NCBI RefSeq assembly: GCF_021462225.1 | Contig: NC_061817.1 | Coordinates: 10,587,936-10,651,935, forward strand | Direction of reading: 5' to 3' | Length of the DNA stretch: 64,000 nt | DNA from: Girardinichthys multiradiatus | Taxonomy: Eukaryota; Chordata; Actinopteri; Cyprinodontiformes; Goodeidae | Part shown: one piece after another, positions 22,365-36,500 of the stretch | Position numbering within the stretch: the first letter of the stretch is position 1 | How the letters are laid out: each line of letters starts with the position of its first letter | Notes under the pieces: generated by a model | Told to the model about the DNA's origin: nothing | The model's database searches: none | Seen by the model: the letters and a program-made list of their open reading frames with translations, nothing else | Translations under genes and position numbers: made by a program

Positions 22365-22722
22365 TTTAGGAAGTCTGCTGACAACACTGTGACTGGCCTG
22401 AACCAGGACAATGATAAGTCTGCATACAGACAGGAGGTGGATAGGCTGGTCCATTGGTGCAGCGAGAACCGCTTGGATTTGAACCCGCTCAGGACTGTTG
22501 AGAGGATGGTGGAGAATCCTCAATATTGTCTACTTCAGATCACCTCAAATCTCAGAATCTACCTTTTCCTCATCACACTGTCTGAAATAAGGCCCAGCAG
22601 AAATTGTATTTTCCACAGCAACTTAGGATCTACATCCTGCCTCAGGAGCTGCTGGTCATCTTCTACACCACCATCATTCAGTGTGTCTGATCGACCATCA
22701 CCGTCTTGTTTGGTGCAGCCTT
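22365..22722 (+). pseudogene. LINE reverse-transcriptase fragment (frameshifted)
   Basis: The frame at 22317-22766 reads SADNTVTGLNQDNDKSAYR then VDRLVHWCSENRLDLNPLRT. This is the decayed YADD box and following text of fish non-LTR retrotransposons. The catalytic YADD has become SADN. A different frame continues LYFPQQLRIYILPQELLVIF at about 22596-22660, the segment that follows in such proteins. Dead, with no 5' part present. Confidence 0.75.
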
Positions 22723-24600
22723 TCTTTTTAAATGTATCTCCTCCGAAGTTCTATATTTGTATTTAAATGTCTGAGAGGTGGTGAACTGACTCAGATTATT
22801 TTTAGTCATAAACTTTAATATCCTAAGTCTGAGACTTAAACTTTATGAAATGTCCACTTCTGAGAAATGTAGCTGTTTCAGCTTTACACTTGTTAATATA
22901 TTCCTGAGTAAGATGAGACCTAGATTATCCAAACATTATGCTGTAATCCAGCAAGTTTAAACAAACTGAACCTTTTCTTTCCTCCACTGCTCCTTGTCTA
23001 CTGTTACAAAAGACAGTAATAATGAGAGCCAGAAGACCAGGGGTACAGTCAAGAACATCCTTTTATTCAATCAGGTAAAGGCGTTGCTCTTTTCAAACTG
23101 CTTTTTATTATTATTATGGAAAAGAAACTGTAATTAACACATGCATTTCACCACGGGCTCTGGGAGGGGACCTTAGAGGACCGGATGCTGCTCTGTAGGA
23201 AGGATGGGGGGAAGGGAGGGACACTCTCGGATGGAACTGGTTAAGAAGTGAAAGGATAACCAGGCAGGTTGGAGGGCTCAGTCAAAACCCAGAGTCCTAC
23301 ATAATGTGTTGGAAACAAGCCGTATAAAATAATAAAGACAGAAACAGTGGACGATTAGGGCTGGTGCAGAGGCTGATTGTCCAGACACACTGCTTTAAAA
23401 GCACACACACACACATACGTACACATACACTGCTCTCTGCAAACTGTGGGTCTCTGAAATGGCTTCTCATTAATAGTAATGTTCCTGGTTTTATTACCTT
23501 CATTGTACAAAACAATATATCAAAAAGATATTGAGATATTGCATTTTTTGTGATAGCTCTGCTGGCTGAATTTACCAATAACTGAGTCCACACAGTGACC
23601 AGAGTGAGGTTTTGGAACCAGAACACTTCATGCCGATAAGTCAGAATATTGCAAAGCGAGGTGTAACCACTGTGCTAATGCGGCTAAATTTGTGCCTGTC
23701 AGTCTTTGACTACACCAGCTGCCATATTTTTCCTGAAGCATTTTTTTTTCCTCAGTTAAGGTACACCAAACTCTAACCTGTAGCTAAACATCTATATCCC
23801 AACCATCAGCAGACTCGCTGAAATAGCCTTGAGGTGAGAACACAGACGATAACGCTCCCAATGCTTTGCCTCTGGAGCTGCAGTCTTACCTGGGAATCAA
23901 ACCCGAGTTGAGCGAGTTCCAGAAAACCAGTGGTATTTGCAAATTGTTGTGGTACTAAAGACAATCAACCTTTTCAAAACAGGTTTCAAATTAAATGGTG
24001 AGACTGGTAAACACTTGTCATATGGAAAGTGAGCTGCTCCTTCATTAGCGTTTGAAATCTTTGTTTGGTGAGTCTGAATTTCACTTGAAAAAGTTTCCAG
24101 AAGTCACTGTTTTTCCAACCAAAAGAGGCACAGAAAACAAATAATGATATAAAATGTTTGTTAGTGTGGACAGATCCTACTAACCTAACTGGTTTTAAGG
24201 TGCTAAAGGTCTTTTTTTCTTTCAGATATCTGTTCTCACGCACCCACTAGAAAGTTGATGAAGTGTAAAATTGGCCTCAGAGATGCACTAACAAAGACAT
24301 GAAGAACCCATAAAAATCAAAACATTTTTTTTTAAATAACAGGGATCTATCTATGCGAACAGTCCTGCTGGTTATCACAAATGTGTTCTTATCCCTCCAC
24401 CCTGATTGATTTGCCGGACAAATGACCCCCAAAAACTGCCCCTCCTGGTCCCCCCTCCATGTCCTCGGCCTAGCCCAGAGCCTGGTGGTGTAACTTGTTC
24501 ACTTACATTAGCTGTTGAATGGAGAAGCTGGAGAAGATGGGTATGGTAATACAATGTGAAGCGTACAGACAAGGATAACATGTGAGCTAATTGCATTCTG
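22723..24600. other. Intergenic to possible nfix 3' flank
   Basis: No transposon, exon or RNA gene seen. A CA/AC stretch lies at 23403-23415. Confidence 0.5.
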
Positions 24601-25590
24601 CTCAGACAAAAACAAAAATCTTTGCGTATTCTTTTTTTAAACGTTTTTTTTTTTTACATTTTTCTTTTTTTTTTTAAACCCCGTTGTAGAGAGAATCGGG
24701 AGGAAAGCAAGGGGGAGGAGGAGGAGAGAGCGAAGGATACGCAGCTACAGACTACTCCAGTGTCCAAGATCAACAGACGACAAGATACAGAGGAAGAGAA
24801 GCAAGACGGAGATCTTTTTTTTGGACTTTTTTTTCTGATTTTCTAAAGTACTGAACAATAAAAAGAGCAACTAAATCACACCAATTTCCTTTAGTACTAT
24901 GTATACTGCTTGAAAAAGCTTCAAGAAGAAGAAGAAGAGAAAGATATAGAAATATGAGGGAGGGGACTTATTTTCTTTTGAGATGGGCACTCAGGAATAC
25001 AAGATGGAATCTGTGAACAAAAGGCACTTTTTAGGGACAACCTTTAAAGATGCTCTGAGTCTATAACACTACATCACCAAACAAATATTTATCATCATTT
25101 ACAGCTGGTGGGTGTTCGGGGGGGATTTGGGGCTTTCGGGGGAACGGGGTTCTGTGTTGTTGCTGACTCAGATGACTACAACCCCTCTGACCAAAAAAAT
25201 GGAGGCAACCCTCGAACTGAGTCGCCAACGAAAACATCCTGTCTGACATCATCATTTACAGCATGTTTATCTTTAGTCCCTGTTGTCACTCAGGAATCCA
25301 GACTTGTGCATCTCCCAGGATCTGGAAAGATCTTGTCTTTGTCCAACGTTTGGATCACTGGTAGGTAGGATAGAGTCCGCAGGAAACAAATTACAATTTT
25401 TACAAGAGGATGTGTTTTTCTTTTTCTTTCTGCTGTGTTGTAAAGGTTTGGGAGAGGAAAAATGCCTTTTGTTACAACAACCTTTTCGTACAGTGAACAC
25501 CCCCTTCCCTCTCCCCGGTAAATACAAACAAAGAAATAGAGTAATGCATGTTTTCCTAAAAATTAGTTTTTATGATAACACTTAATTTTG

Positions 25591-25596
25591 TTTATT
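25591..25596 (-). terminator. Candidate nfix polyadenylation hexamer
   Basis: AATAAA on the - strand within AT-rich sequence, 4.9 kb after the stop codon. Several other candidates exist upstream (for example near 27508 and 27735), so the choice is weak. Confidence 0.2.
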
Positions 25597-25792
25597 ATTA
25601 TTTATGTATAATAGAGACTGAATGTACTTTATCCTTAATGAAAGCACCAGTTTTCATAATAATATATATTTAATGAGCTGCAAAATTGTTCCTTTAACTC
25701 CCGCATTTTAAAAGACAAGTCAATAAAAATGAATTTGCTTTTTTTTTTTGAAAAAGTGATAAAAGGAAACAATAAGTAATCAAAAACTATGT

Positions 25793-25828
25793 CCCCCAAA
25801 CTCCCCCCCCCAAACCCCCACCCCCCCA
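25793..25828 (-). promoter_or_regulatory. G-quadruplex-like tract in nfix 3'UTR
   Basis: On the - strand four runs of five or more G within 36 bases, separated by T, TTT and AGTTT. In the transcript this would be a strong quadruplex candidate, if transcription extends this far. Confidence 0.45.
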
Positions 25829-28800
25829 TTTTTTTTTTTTATCTCACCGCCCTCGTATTTAGAGTCCCGGAGCACATGGACTTAAAAAACAAACGAACAA
25901 ACAGAAAAAAACCTTAAGAGGGTTTCCCTCCTCTTTTTTTGCATGACACCCTCAAACAATCTCTAACAAACACAACTCCTCTACCAAGGCATTGCACATG
26001 GCTCAATCAACATACATCATTTAGTTTCAAGAACAATACTTCCCATCGAAACAATAAAGAAACAAATCTGTCCTTTGAATTTTTAATCCTTATCTACTTT
26101 AACCGATACTCTGTCTACGTCTGCACTGATGGGTTTGCGATGGATTTCCTTTCCTTTCAAACAGTTGTGGGCTTAGACACTGGTACTCGAGCTCCGATTA
26201 GCGTTTTCCAGATGCATCCTATGACTGTGCGATGTATGCCATGCTTCAAAAAATAACTAGACTGCCACAGAGCTTATCTTGCAAACAAAAAATGTATATA
26301 TCTATAAATATATATAAAAGTGTATTATATATAAAGATGCTTGAGATTATCTAGTGAGCTGTCATTGTTTTTTTCTGTCCCCTCCTGACATAATTTGTTT
26401 TTTTAACCATTCACTATAGCTTATATGTGAGAAAAAACAACCTGAATTCATGTTTGCATAATGGGAATACAGAGGCACTTCCTTTGATTCGAAAAGAAAT
26501 CAGCCTAACACCTTGTTCAGCCGAGCTAGTCCTCTCTACGAAGCTGATGAGATGGTTGCCAGTCAGTTGGCCAACTACAACTGGTTTCCCTGCAGCGAAG
26601 GAACACGGCCAGGCAGTCCAGTTATTTTGTGAGGTTTGGATGGGTGTTTGGACTCAACTTATGATAATGGGAGAATGTGTGCAGGTTTATCTGTGTAAAA
26701 GATGAGTGAAACCTTTAAGGCGTCCACAGATTGTCTACATGTAAGACTTTGAAAGTCGTGCACGGGGGGTGGGGGGTGGTTAATACTGAGTGGTTGCCAT
26801 GAGTCTGAAATGTTTAAAAACGTGTCAGTTGATCTGACACACTAAGTTTTCAATCTTGCCATGCTTTCAAAAAAAGAGACGTATACGATTGGCTGGCATG
26901 ATTGTATCAGTGCAGTCATTTGTTCTATAAGGGCTCTTCCATTTACAATGGCTAGGGGGGAGTGCTGGTGTGTGTGTGTGAATGTGCTGGGGTGTAACTG
27001 TGACAACTGGTAACTTTTACTCTGTCTAGGCGTTGACAGAATCTTGACCTCGCAGGCCTCCCTTAAAGAAACAGCCAGAAACGTGACATTCATTTTGCTC
27101 CGCAGTGTGGCCTCCTTAGCTCTTGGAGCAGCAGCCCGTCTGGGAGTGTAAACAACAGGACAAACTTACAAGAAGCAGAGAAGAGGAGCTACGCTCTCTC
27201 CTCATGGTTCATTTAGACCTAGTTGGTTCAGCTTGTCTGTCTCCAGAAATAAATCCTGTGATTGTCGAAACACCACTTGTTTTTCTACAGAAAAGGGCCT
27301 TCTGGTAGTAGAATAATTAAACCATGTTAATAAAACAATTATATTTGGGATAATATGCTGCTTTGATTGCTGGATGAGGAAACTGACAACATGAACAGGA
27401 AACTACAGCTAGCAGCTAGTAGATAGATATTTAAGTGTGTCCCTTTCACCTTAGAAGTTGCATCACAAAATGAACTCAAATCCAAATTCAAGAATATTTC
27501 TGGATTTTTATTGTGGGATCCTGTTTTGGCATCTTTCCTTTAGCATAAATTCAGATTCGTTGTCCCAGAGGCTCAAGGTAATAACTAGTCTGAGAGGAAA
27601 CAGGACCAAATTGAACTTCTTTCTTAAAACAACTCCTATCTCGGAAATGTCTCAGTGGTTTATGCAAACAGTATTTTATGAACCTTTTAAGCATCAGCAC
27701 TTTTGCATTGGGTGATTATTTTAACAGAATCTGATGTTTATTTACCTGTGAAGCAGAGGTAGGAGGCAGTCCGCGACCAGTGATCATCCTGTGTTTAATA
27801 CCTACTGAGAACAGAAGCTTTTCTAGTCAGAGTAACTACCTGACAGGAAAGGCAGTGTAAGAATCACAGTAAAACACAGTTCACTTAAACCACAATAATT
27901 ACTTTTTAGAATCTTATATCAGTAAAGTCATTCTGACTGGAATCCTTTCACATGTTCTGTTCTCAATATCCGATTCACTCAGGAAGGTTTTTGGTGGCGC
28001 ACCGCCTCCTGCCTCCCTTTCCTGAGTAAAACACAGCTTGCATCCACCTGATGCAATCGTGGCAATGGTTTAAAGGTTCAATAAAAAGTGCGTGAATTAA
28101 CCGTTTATGATGTTTTTGAGATTGGAGTTTTTTTTTAAGAAAGTAGAAGTTTGCTTTGGTCCTGGCCCCTTTAAAATTATAAAATAAATGACATGTTAAA
28201 ATTATAAAGGCATTAGCAGAGAATAAGTTAAGCCTATTTCTGGAATGTTTTTAAGTAGGATTTGCATAAAATTTCTAAAACAAAATGACACTAATGTTTT
28301 AAGGGTTTTTACTTCATGTTGTTGCTTCCTCATTTTAAGATGGTTACTTATATTTCTTTATTTTCCATAAATATTGCACTTCTTGTTAAGGTTAAACATT
28401 TTGGTAAAATATCCAAATAAAATCCATTTTGATTTATAAATTTTCACAATTAAACAGTTTTATGATTTATATTTAGAAAACTTGTTTAAGACTAGCTTCA
28501 GTCTCTGGGGCTAACTTATCTGGATTTATACTACATGAAGATGCAAAGAAAGTTATCGATTCCAGGTAAGATATTAACTGCTTATAAGCTTTGAACAAAA
28601 CCTCACTTCAAAATTCCTGAACTAGCCTTTATTGGTGTTGTAAATGTTAAATAGCCACTCTGAGGCTGATTACGGTTTATCACTGCAACAATCACTGTAT
28701 TTGAAATGATTGTCAGCCATGTTGGATTTTGAGATTGGGGTGGGTGAAGACCCAAGTAAATGCTAAGTGAATTACGGTAAATTGCAATAACACCTGTAGA

Positions 28801-30511
28801 CTCTAGGTGCTTGTTCCAAACGACCTGAGCTTTCTACAGACATTAATCAGTCAAGTTCTGACAAATAATAGGTCAAACATCTTTACTGTTCCATTACCTT
28901 TATCTCAAGCAAGTGATTGTCATCATTTTCCAGATATTAAAACAAATTAAATCAAAACCAAAGCCTCATGTTCTTATTCAATCTAGCTTCAAACTCATTC
29001 TTCATTTCCATCATCTTGTCCAATATAGTCACCTGGCTGCAGAAATCTCATGATAAAAACGGCTAAATGCTCATTAATTTAAAGTGACAATGGAGGAGTT
29101 GAATGTGTCTCTGATATACAGTTTTTGTTCCTGATCCTGTAAAATCATCTCATGCTAAACGTGTGTGGCACCTCGACTTGTTTGGATGAAACCCTTTTGA
29201 AGAATAACTAAGACATGATTCAGTTTAACTCCTATCTAACTAGCTGCTCACTGTAGCTTCCCGTGGGTTTAATACCAATCTCCACATCTAAAACAACAGG
29301 TGGGCATATTTCCCCAAGTTTTTACAAGCACTATTTTCTCCAGGTTAGCCAGCCGCTCCGTGTTCTTCACCCCAACATATAATTTATCCTTCTTTAACTT
29401 TAAGGTGCTGCCATTCAAATACAAAAACAATTAGAAAATAGTACATATCCAAAAAGGAGTCAATTGAAATAAGAAAACACACGAGGGAAAATTAGTCAGC
29501 ATTCATCTACATTACAAAAATGGCAAACGGGGAACTCATAGCTGCTGCCAATAGCAGTATAATTACTCGGTGTCTGGTACACTGATTGCATCTTGTGGGG
29601 AGGGAGTTTACTGAGCTTATTGGGTAAAAAACGGAAAGCTTTTACATATACATATAGAAATATTATGAGTTGAAAGGTGAGAAACCCTGGAGTCGTGGCA
29701 CACAGACTGAGAACTTTGTGAGCAAGGGGAGATCGATGATTGGCTGAACTGACCCGTGACAGGTCGAGGACATTTGAAGGCTTCTTGTACCTTGTGGTTT
29801 GTTTCCTTTCGTAAAACATAATCATAGGCGAGTGTGGTTTACCTGCCACGCCTTGTAGGTAAATAGTGCACATGGTTAGTGTTAACTGATTCAGCTTGTA
29901 GTGCAACTTTAAATCAAGATATGGTTTGGCATGGTCGCTTGCTTATTGGTGGCAGGGTGAGAGGAGCCAATTGGATTTCGTTATGGGCGATGATGACATC
30001 ACAGGAGCATGGACTGCTGTCCTCACTGGACATACATCGTCTGATTGGGTTTTGGGATCATGGTGGGTTAGGTTGTTGTAGCTTGAATTTGTAATTGCTG
30101 GACAGTTGATTTTTTTTTTTTTAGCCATATGTTCACAATGCGTTCTTACAAAGCAGGAGAAGCTGACCGCTCCCACATCCTTTTCTTGCTCCTGCATCGC
30201 TGCTGTGCTTTGATGGCGTGAGGAGGCCTGCTGCCCGCCTTACTTCCATCCATTCGTCCTTCTCTCTTCACCCAAATCAGGTTCTCCCGCTGACTGTGTG
30301 AATATTTCCAGGGTTCCACTAGAAGCATCATGTGACTGTAATTTCCTGCGTCGCTTGGTTATATTTCATATCAGATGAGATGTACTGTCAGGGCTGGTCG
30401 GCGGGTTGGTAAGACAATTATTGTCATCCTTCAGGTTGTTTCTCTGTTCTTTTTTTCTTATTCTGAATAGTAAAGAAAGATTTCTATTTGCTGGTTTGTG
30501 CACAGATCTTG

Positions 30512-30526
30512 TCAGAGGAACCAAGA
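30512..30526 (-). CDS. nfix: nfix last coding piece: SWFL and stop
   Basis: After a long pyrimidine tract ending CTCTTCCAG, the frame reads TCT TGG TTC CTC TGA, which gives the conserved NFIX ending SWFL. It joins the previous exon's PQQTQ in phase 0. Only 12 coding bases, then the 3'UTR. It cannot be found as an open frame; the phase, acceptor and family ending together support it. Confidence 0.88.
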   Translation of the reverse strand, partial: SWFL

Positions 30527-33500
30527 CTGGAAGAGAAAAACAGAAGAAGAAAAACAAGATAGGGTTATTTTTGTCTCAAATGATTGTGCGCATGTGCGAA
30601 ACTCAAGCAAGTTGAAACACCAAACAGCACCTTAGAGTAGAGTATGGATCCACAGACTCTAGTGGTATACATACGTCACATTGGGTATGTGGTAGTTTGA
30701 GTCCTACAAGTCACAAATAGTCTGTAAGGGGAAACTGGCTGGTGATGGTAGTCTTGCAGCTTTAAGCTGATCATAGACTCAAAAATCCAATCTTTTTCTC
30801 AGTTAGTAAACACATCATACTAAAAGCTACTTGGTTACAGTAAAAGCAACACTCTTTAGTGTGGATGTTGTAACTCAGGAAAGGAGACTTGAAGTTTATA
30901 ATTTTCAGTGTCAGTGAGTTGTTCAAACATGAAGTCAGAGAAGCAAGATGGAAAAAAAGGTATTTAAAGGAAAACCCAATGTTCTTCGACATGTTGAAAC
31001 AGGCTCATCATTTATTTAGGCTGTGATCGAGAGTGAGACTTTAAGCAGATAACACGAAGCTTAAACAGAGTACAATAAAGATTCTCAAATTCTTCATTTT
31101 CAGCTTGCCACACCTGTCTGTCACCTGACATTTGGGATTTGGATGGTGGCAGCTTTTTGGAAATTTCAGAGTTAGGGTAAAGATGTACATTCTCTATGGA
31201 ATTTACACAGAGACAAATGTTTCATTTTGTAATCATTTTGTCTTTGTTTTAAATAAAACAGTTTGGTAAGACTCCATTCTTACACACATGGAATAATGTT
31301 GCCCCTAGTCCTAATATAAACAGATGGATCTCGGCATGACAAAAAAAATAATAATTTGAATAATGTCATTTTATAATAAGTTCTTAAAGAGAAATCAGAA
31401 TGAGCTAAAATTTGCCTCGACGGGTCAAAGTTTTATGAAAAATGGGGATCAGAAATCAGGCACAAAAATTCTGAGCGCATTTTTATTTTACTTTGAAGAT
31501 TTTAAATGCAATGTCCAGTAGAGTTTAAGGAAAGTTCTGATGAATATGAATATGGAAATCACAAATCCTTAAACAAAATGTGTGAAAAAAATGTATATGT
31601 AATGTTAAGTTTTCTATATTGTTAAACGGATAGCATGAATTGTTTTGATGGGATTTTTCCATGACACAATTATCAATTGCTCCCTTATCTGTAGTGGAAA
31701 GGGCTCCTAGTAAGTTCACCCTATGCCAGTTTGTAGCCTATTCTGTGCCACACCCACTTCCATCCCACCCATTCCTTTTCTAATTCCATACTCATAAACA
31801 AGCCATTTCATAGTCTTGTACAACTCCATATCACTTTAGTTTTCTTTGTAGCTCAGGACTTTCATGAATTATCGAGATAAACTGTCTAAAAGATCCTCAA
31901 ATCCGACATAACTTAATCCGCAGCGGTCTTGCATCTGTGACAGCTTGTGGCAAAACCCAAAAGTTTACTTCACTCTTGGCAGGGTTTTAGAGCCGACTGA
32001 TGAGTTGCAACCCTGCGGGCGGACGGCTGCAGCCCACAACCTACGGACATCTAATTTAGTGTAGATGTTGTTTGGCAAAGGAAACCTGTGACAGCCTCTT
32101 GCTTAAGTGTGGGCATTTATGATCTTCTAATTTACCAACAAGTATGAATATTTGCAATATGCGATGAGTTTCAGCATGATTAGCTGTTGCAAAAAAAAAA
32201 AAAAAAAAAGACAGTGTGAAGAAAGAAAAATAAAGTTAAACTTCCAACTCTAACATAAAACAATTAAACAGTAAAAAAAAAATGCTTTTTTTTTTACTGT
32301 AGAATTGACCAAAACTGACACACTGATTTATTTGACTGGTTTCATTTCAGTCCAGTAATACTCATTTCTCCATAAACCATAAAAGAACAAACAACTATAG
32401 TGTTACACTCTGAAAAGAGGAAATGGCAACAAGGCAACCACCACAACAGTTCCGATCCTGTAAGCTTATCCAGCTCTTTTCAGTGGATCAGGACTCTCCC
32501 AGTTACTTTGCAACACTATACCACTTTTTTTTTCCTTTTGTCAGTTTACAACCACAAACCTCAATGTATTTCAATGGGATTTCATGTGACAGACCAACAC
32601 AAAGTAGCATACGACACATGGTTTGAAGAAAAGCATCCCCACAGCAGGATGCTGCCACCTAATTTCCCTGTTGTAATGGTGCATTCAAGGTGATGTTCGG
32701 TGTTGCACTTTGCATATAGATCAAAAAGTTACATTTAGTTCTCATCTGACCAGAGCAGCTTCTTTTACATGTGTGCTATGTTCCTAACATGGCTTGTGAC
32801 TAACTTCAAACAGGACCTCTTACATCTTTCTTCAAACAATGGCTTTCTTTCTGCTCCTCTTCCAGAAAGGCCAGACGTATGAAGGCCACAATTTATAGTG
32901 AGGTTAACAAATTCTCCCACCTGAGCTGTTGACCTATCCAGCTCCTCCAAAGTTACCACAGACCTTTTGGCTGATTCTCTGCTCAGGATTCTCCTTGCAT
33001 GGCCTATCTGTCTAGGTGGCCAGCCATATTTTAATAGATTTGCAGTTGTGCCATACTCTTAGATCAGTGATCTGCTTGATGTTCAAAAGTTGGGATTTTG
33101 TCTTATAACCCTAAACTTGCTTTAAACGTCTCCACAACTTTATCTCTTACCTGTCTTTGTGTCCCTTGGTCTTCACGATGCTGTTTGTTCCATAATGTTC
33201 TTTAGGAGGCCTTCAAAGAACAACTAGATTTATACTGACATATACTGACAGTTTTTACTGAATTTTATTGAGGGGCATCAGAGTAAAGAAATGGGTGCAC
33301 ACTTTTTTTAGATTTTTATTTGTAAAGATGTTGAAAACCACATATCATTTTATTCCAGTTCACATTTATGTGCTACTTTGTGCTCGTTTATCTCATAAAA
33401 TCCCAATGAAATACACTGAATTTTGCAGTTATAATGTGAATATATCTAAAGAGGTTTAAGGGGTCTGGATTCTTTTGTAAGGCACCATTCTGTTCCTTAA

Positions 33501-36500
33501 TGGGAACAGAAGATTAAATTTCAGGATAGGAGTACAGTTCATAATGTTGCTGAGCAGTAAGTGGCTTACTATGAGCAAGCCACTCATACCATCTTCATGT
33601 CGGGTGTCTCCTGCTCAGCATGAGCAGGGAGCAGAATTGGGTCACTGCTGCTGAAGTTGGCTGCCCTGGTTGGCCTGCAGGATCTGGCACTGAGGGCTCA
33701 AGTGCCAACATTCTAGAAATCAAGCCTTGGAAACAACTCCACTCCAAGAAAACAGCTTTTTGTTTAGTTTGACTCTAACAGGTCGCATGAATACCCCCCC
33801 TCCACCTCCACCCCCCACCCTGCCTCCTGCCCTTCTCAGCTACCACAGTCCCCTGGGCACCATCCTAGCAGGCCCAAGGGATTGTAACTTCTCCTTTCTT
33901 AGTTACTCTCCTTTCCACTCATCTATCTGTTGTAAGCTTTCCCACTAAATCCTTGGCAGCTGACAGTGACCACTCTCTTTTCTTTCCTAGACCCCTCTTG
34001 AGCAAGCCCGTCTCAAATTCAAGATCAACTGGCTATGACATAATGTCTGGTTGCCCGGGGTAACGAGACGTCCAGGACGTGACTTTGATATGGGCTGAAA
34101 CTCTCGTTCTTTTGTTCTCTCGATTACCCAACATTTGCCTGCACTGTGGGATCTAGTTTCCTTTCTCTGCTGCTTGTAAAGCAGCACATTTGCCACTAGA
34201 GGGCACAAGAAGACCACTGCTGGCAGTTAAAGCTGTTGCAGCGTGACCTCTGGTCACCACGTAGACACTTTTGTCCAAACCTTTCTGCTGTTTTGTGGAG
34301 ATGTGAGTTTTGATTCCACATTGAAAAGGAAAGTTAACCACCCCTGAGTGCAAAATGTTTCAGCTTTCTGTGTAAAAACAAGCCTGCATCAAATGTCTTG
34401 TAGGTGTCTGTATCTTAGGATGTGCAGTGAATTTAAATAACAATTGGATAAAAAAAAACAACAAGCAAATGAGTCAAAATGGGAGTAAGATGAGATCAAG
34501 AAACCAGGGAAGCTGAAAGGAGCAGAAATGGAAAGCAAGACAAAGTGAGAGAATGAAGGGCAGATAAATAAGGGAGGGGATTCTGAGATGGTTTCCATGT
34601 GTCGAGGTGCGGGGCTGAGCTGGCTCCAGGCGGGTGTGGTTAGACACTAATGAGAAAAGTACTGGTGGTAATGGTGGAGGCACATGGACGAGGCGCAGAG
34701 TAGTGGAGGGAGGAAGTGAGGAAGGTGAAAGAGGGGAAAAGTAAAAGAGGCAAATTAAATATGATTGAGCGAGGCAAGCAGAGTTTGAAAAATGAAGTAG
34801 GTGAGGTGGAAAAGCAGGGGATTGGGTGGAGCAGAGAAAGGAAAGGTAGCATAAAAGAAAGGCAGTGAGGGGAAAAGGGCCGTCTGCCTTGGGGCAGGCA
34901 GCATTCATGCCAAATAACCAGTTGAGCACATATGGTAAACCACACATGTACAGTAAAATACAGAAGTACAAATGCACACTCTGATGGTGCGCTGTGGGTT
35001 GGTGTAACTGGAGAGGTGGAGGAAACCCTGCAGCAGGTTTCATGGAGTGAGGCAGTTAGGAACTTTGGCTCACATCCACACAGTTAATAAGTTTCCCGGG
35101 TTTCACCAGTAATTACAGTCAAGGCAGATGAGATTCCTCCTATTTTATTTTATAAGGAGACTCAGGCTGGGAGTATAGATCCTTGAACTCTTACCTGTGT
35201 CTGCTGCGGGATGTTCAGAAAGTTGTTGTCCCGTGATCCGATGCCGACAAACCTGTTGGGAGCTGTGGCGCCTGGCGTGGAGTATGCTACGGAAACAGAG
35301 CACACACAATGCTAGACATAAGTGACCATCCAATACCTAGCTCTGCAACGTCAAGTTCAATTCAATACAAGTTGGGATTATTTATATGGAGCCAAGTAAC
35401 AGCAGATGTTATCACCAGGCACTGTACAAACAGGTCAGAATCATAGTATGCGGTTATATAGGATCCAGCTGAAATTCTGCTCAACTCAGTTCAGTCTAAT
35501 CACATTCAGACACAACTACATACAGTCATTATAATACAATATAATAAAAGTTGATAATGTAATGCCAAACAACAGCTGACTGCATTAAGTCAGGGACTAA
35601 AGCAACTTTTTACTCTTTATTAGCTGAATTGGTTCACTTCAAAGTTTTTCAGTCCAAAGTGAAGACTATTTTCTGTTGAACTACCAGGATCATCAGAAGA
35701 ATTTTAATTGACAACACCTAAGGGGCCAAATAAATCATGATTTTACATAAAGAAATCCCTCACTTTGGGTGTATAGCTACATATAACAATGAATGCATAG
35801 ACAATTAGCTTGTTTTAGAACAACAGAAGAGGGATGAAGTTCTATATGTTTTGTTTTTTAATTGGACCTAAATTTCAAGTTCAGTCACCACAGTGTACTT
35901 AAATAAAGCTCCTGAAACTCTGTTATGACTTTTGGTTTTGGTGTGCTTCCTGTCCATCCCCAAACTTTCTAGACCCAAATTTCAAATGTTTACAACTGGG
36001 TTTTCAGTAAAATTTTATTACATTCGTCAAGGATGTTATGTTTTGGTTGGTTTGGCGATCCGGACATCTGTCTGTTTATGCAAGTTATGAACGGTTTTGG
36101 ATGCAATTTTCACAAAAGGTGCGTATTAGGACAAGGAACAGATGATTAGATTTTGTTGGTGATGCAGAGCACCATCTGGATCCAGGATTCTTTATCATTG
36201 CCAGACCATGGTGCGACAACTTAGAATTCCCACATGGTTCCTCAACCTGTCAGCAGCTGACATGCAGTGGCCTTGGCAGAGGTCTGCGCTCTCTGAGTGC
36301 TTTTCTAGTTAACGTTTAAAAACAGAAGTTTATTTTAAATCTAAAGCTGATATTTTTACAGTAGGTGGACATTAAGTATGTTAAATAAAAATAGCTGTGA
36401 ACTGTTTTAACATGGCTCCATTACCTACTTTAAGTATTGGTTTTAGAGGTTTTATGTTGTGGAAAACTGAGATTTGGATATGTGTGTTTCTTCTGCCCAA

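Larger units (their letters stand above)
24601..30511 (-). other. Probable nfix 3'UTR and 3' flank
   Basis: Follows the nfix stop codon on the - strand. Long 3'UTRs of several kb are normal for NFI genes. The block holds no transposon that I can recognise, unlike the rest of the window, which suggests constraint. It is full of homopolymer tracts (24643-24655, 24667-24676, 25739-25750, 25830-25840). Candidate hexamers on the - strand include 25591-25596. The 3' end is not fixed, and the left bound given is only the limit of the repeat-poor block. Confidence 0.4.

Noticed and set aside
22723..24600. Search for gadd45gip1 or dand5 exons between the two genes
   Set aside because: No recognisable motif of either protein was seen. 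A short or divergent exon could be missed by eye.
34474..35043. 189-codon frame on the - strand, rich in Pro, Ser and Leu
   Set aside because: It lies in a purine-skewed part of the nfix last intron. There are overlapping frames of equal quality and no domain or splice support.
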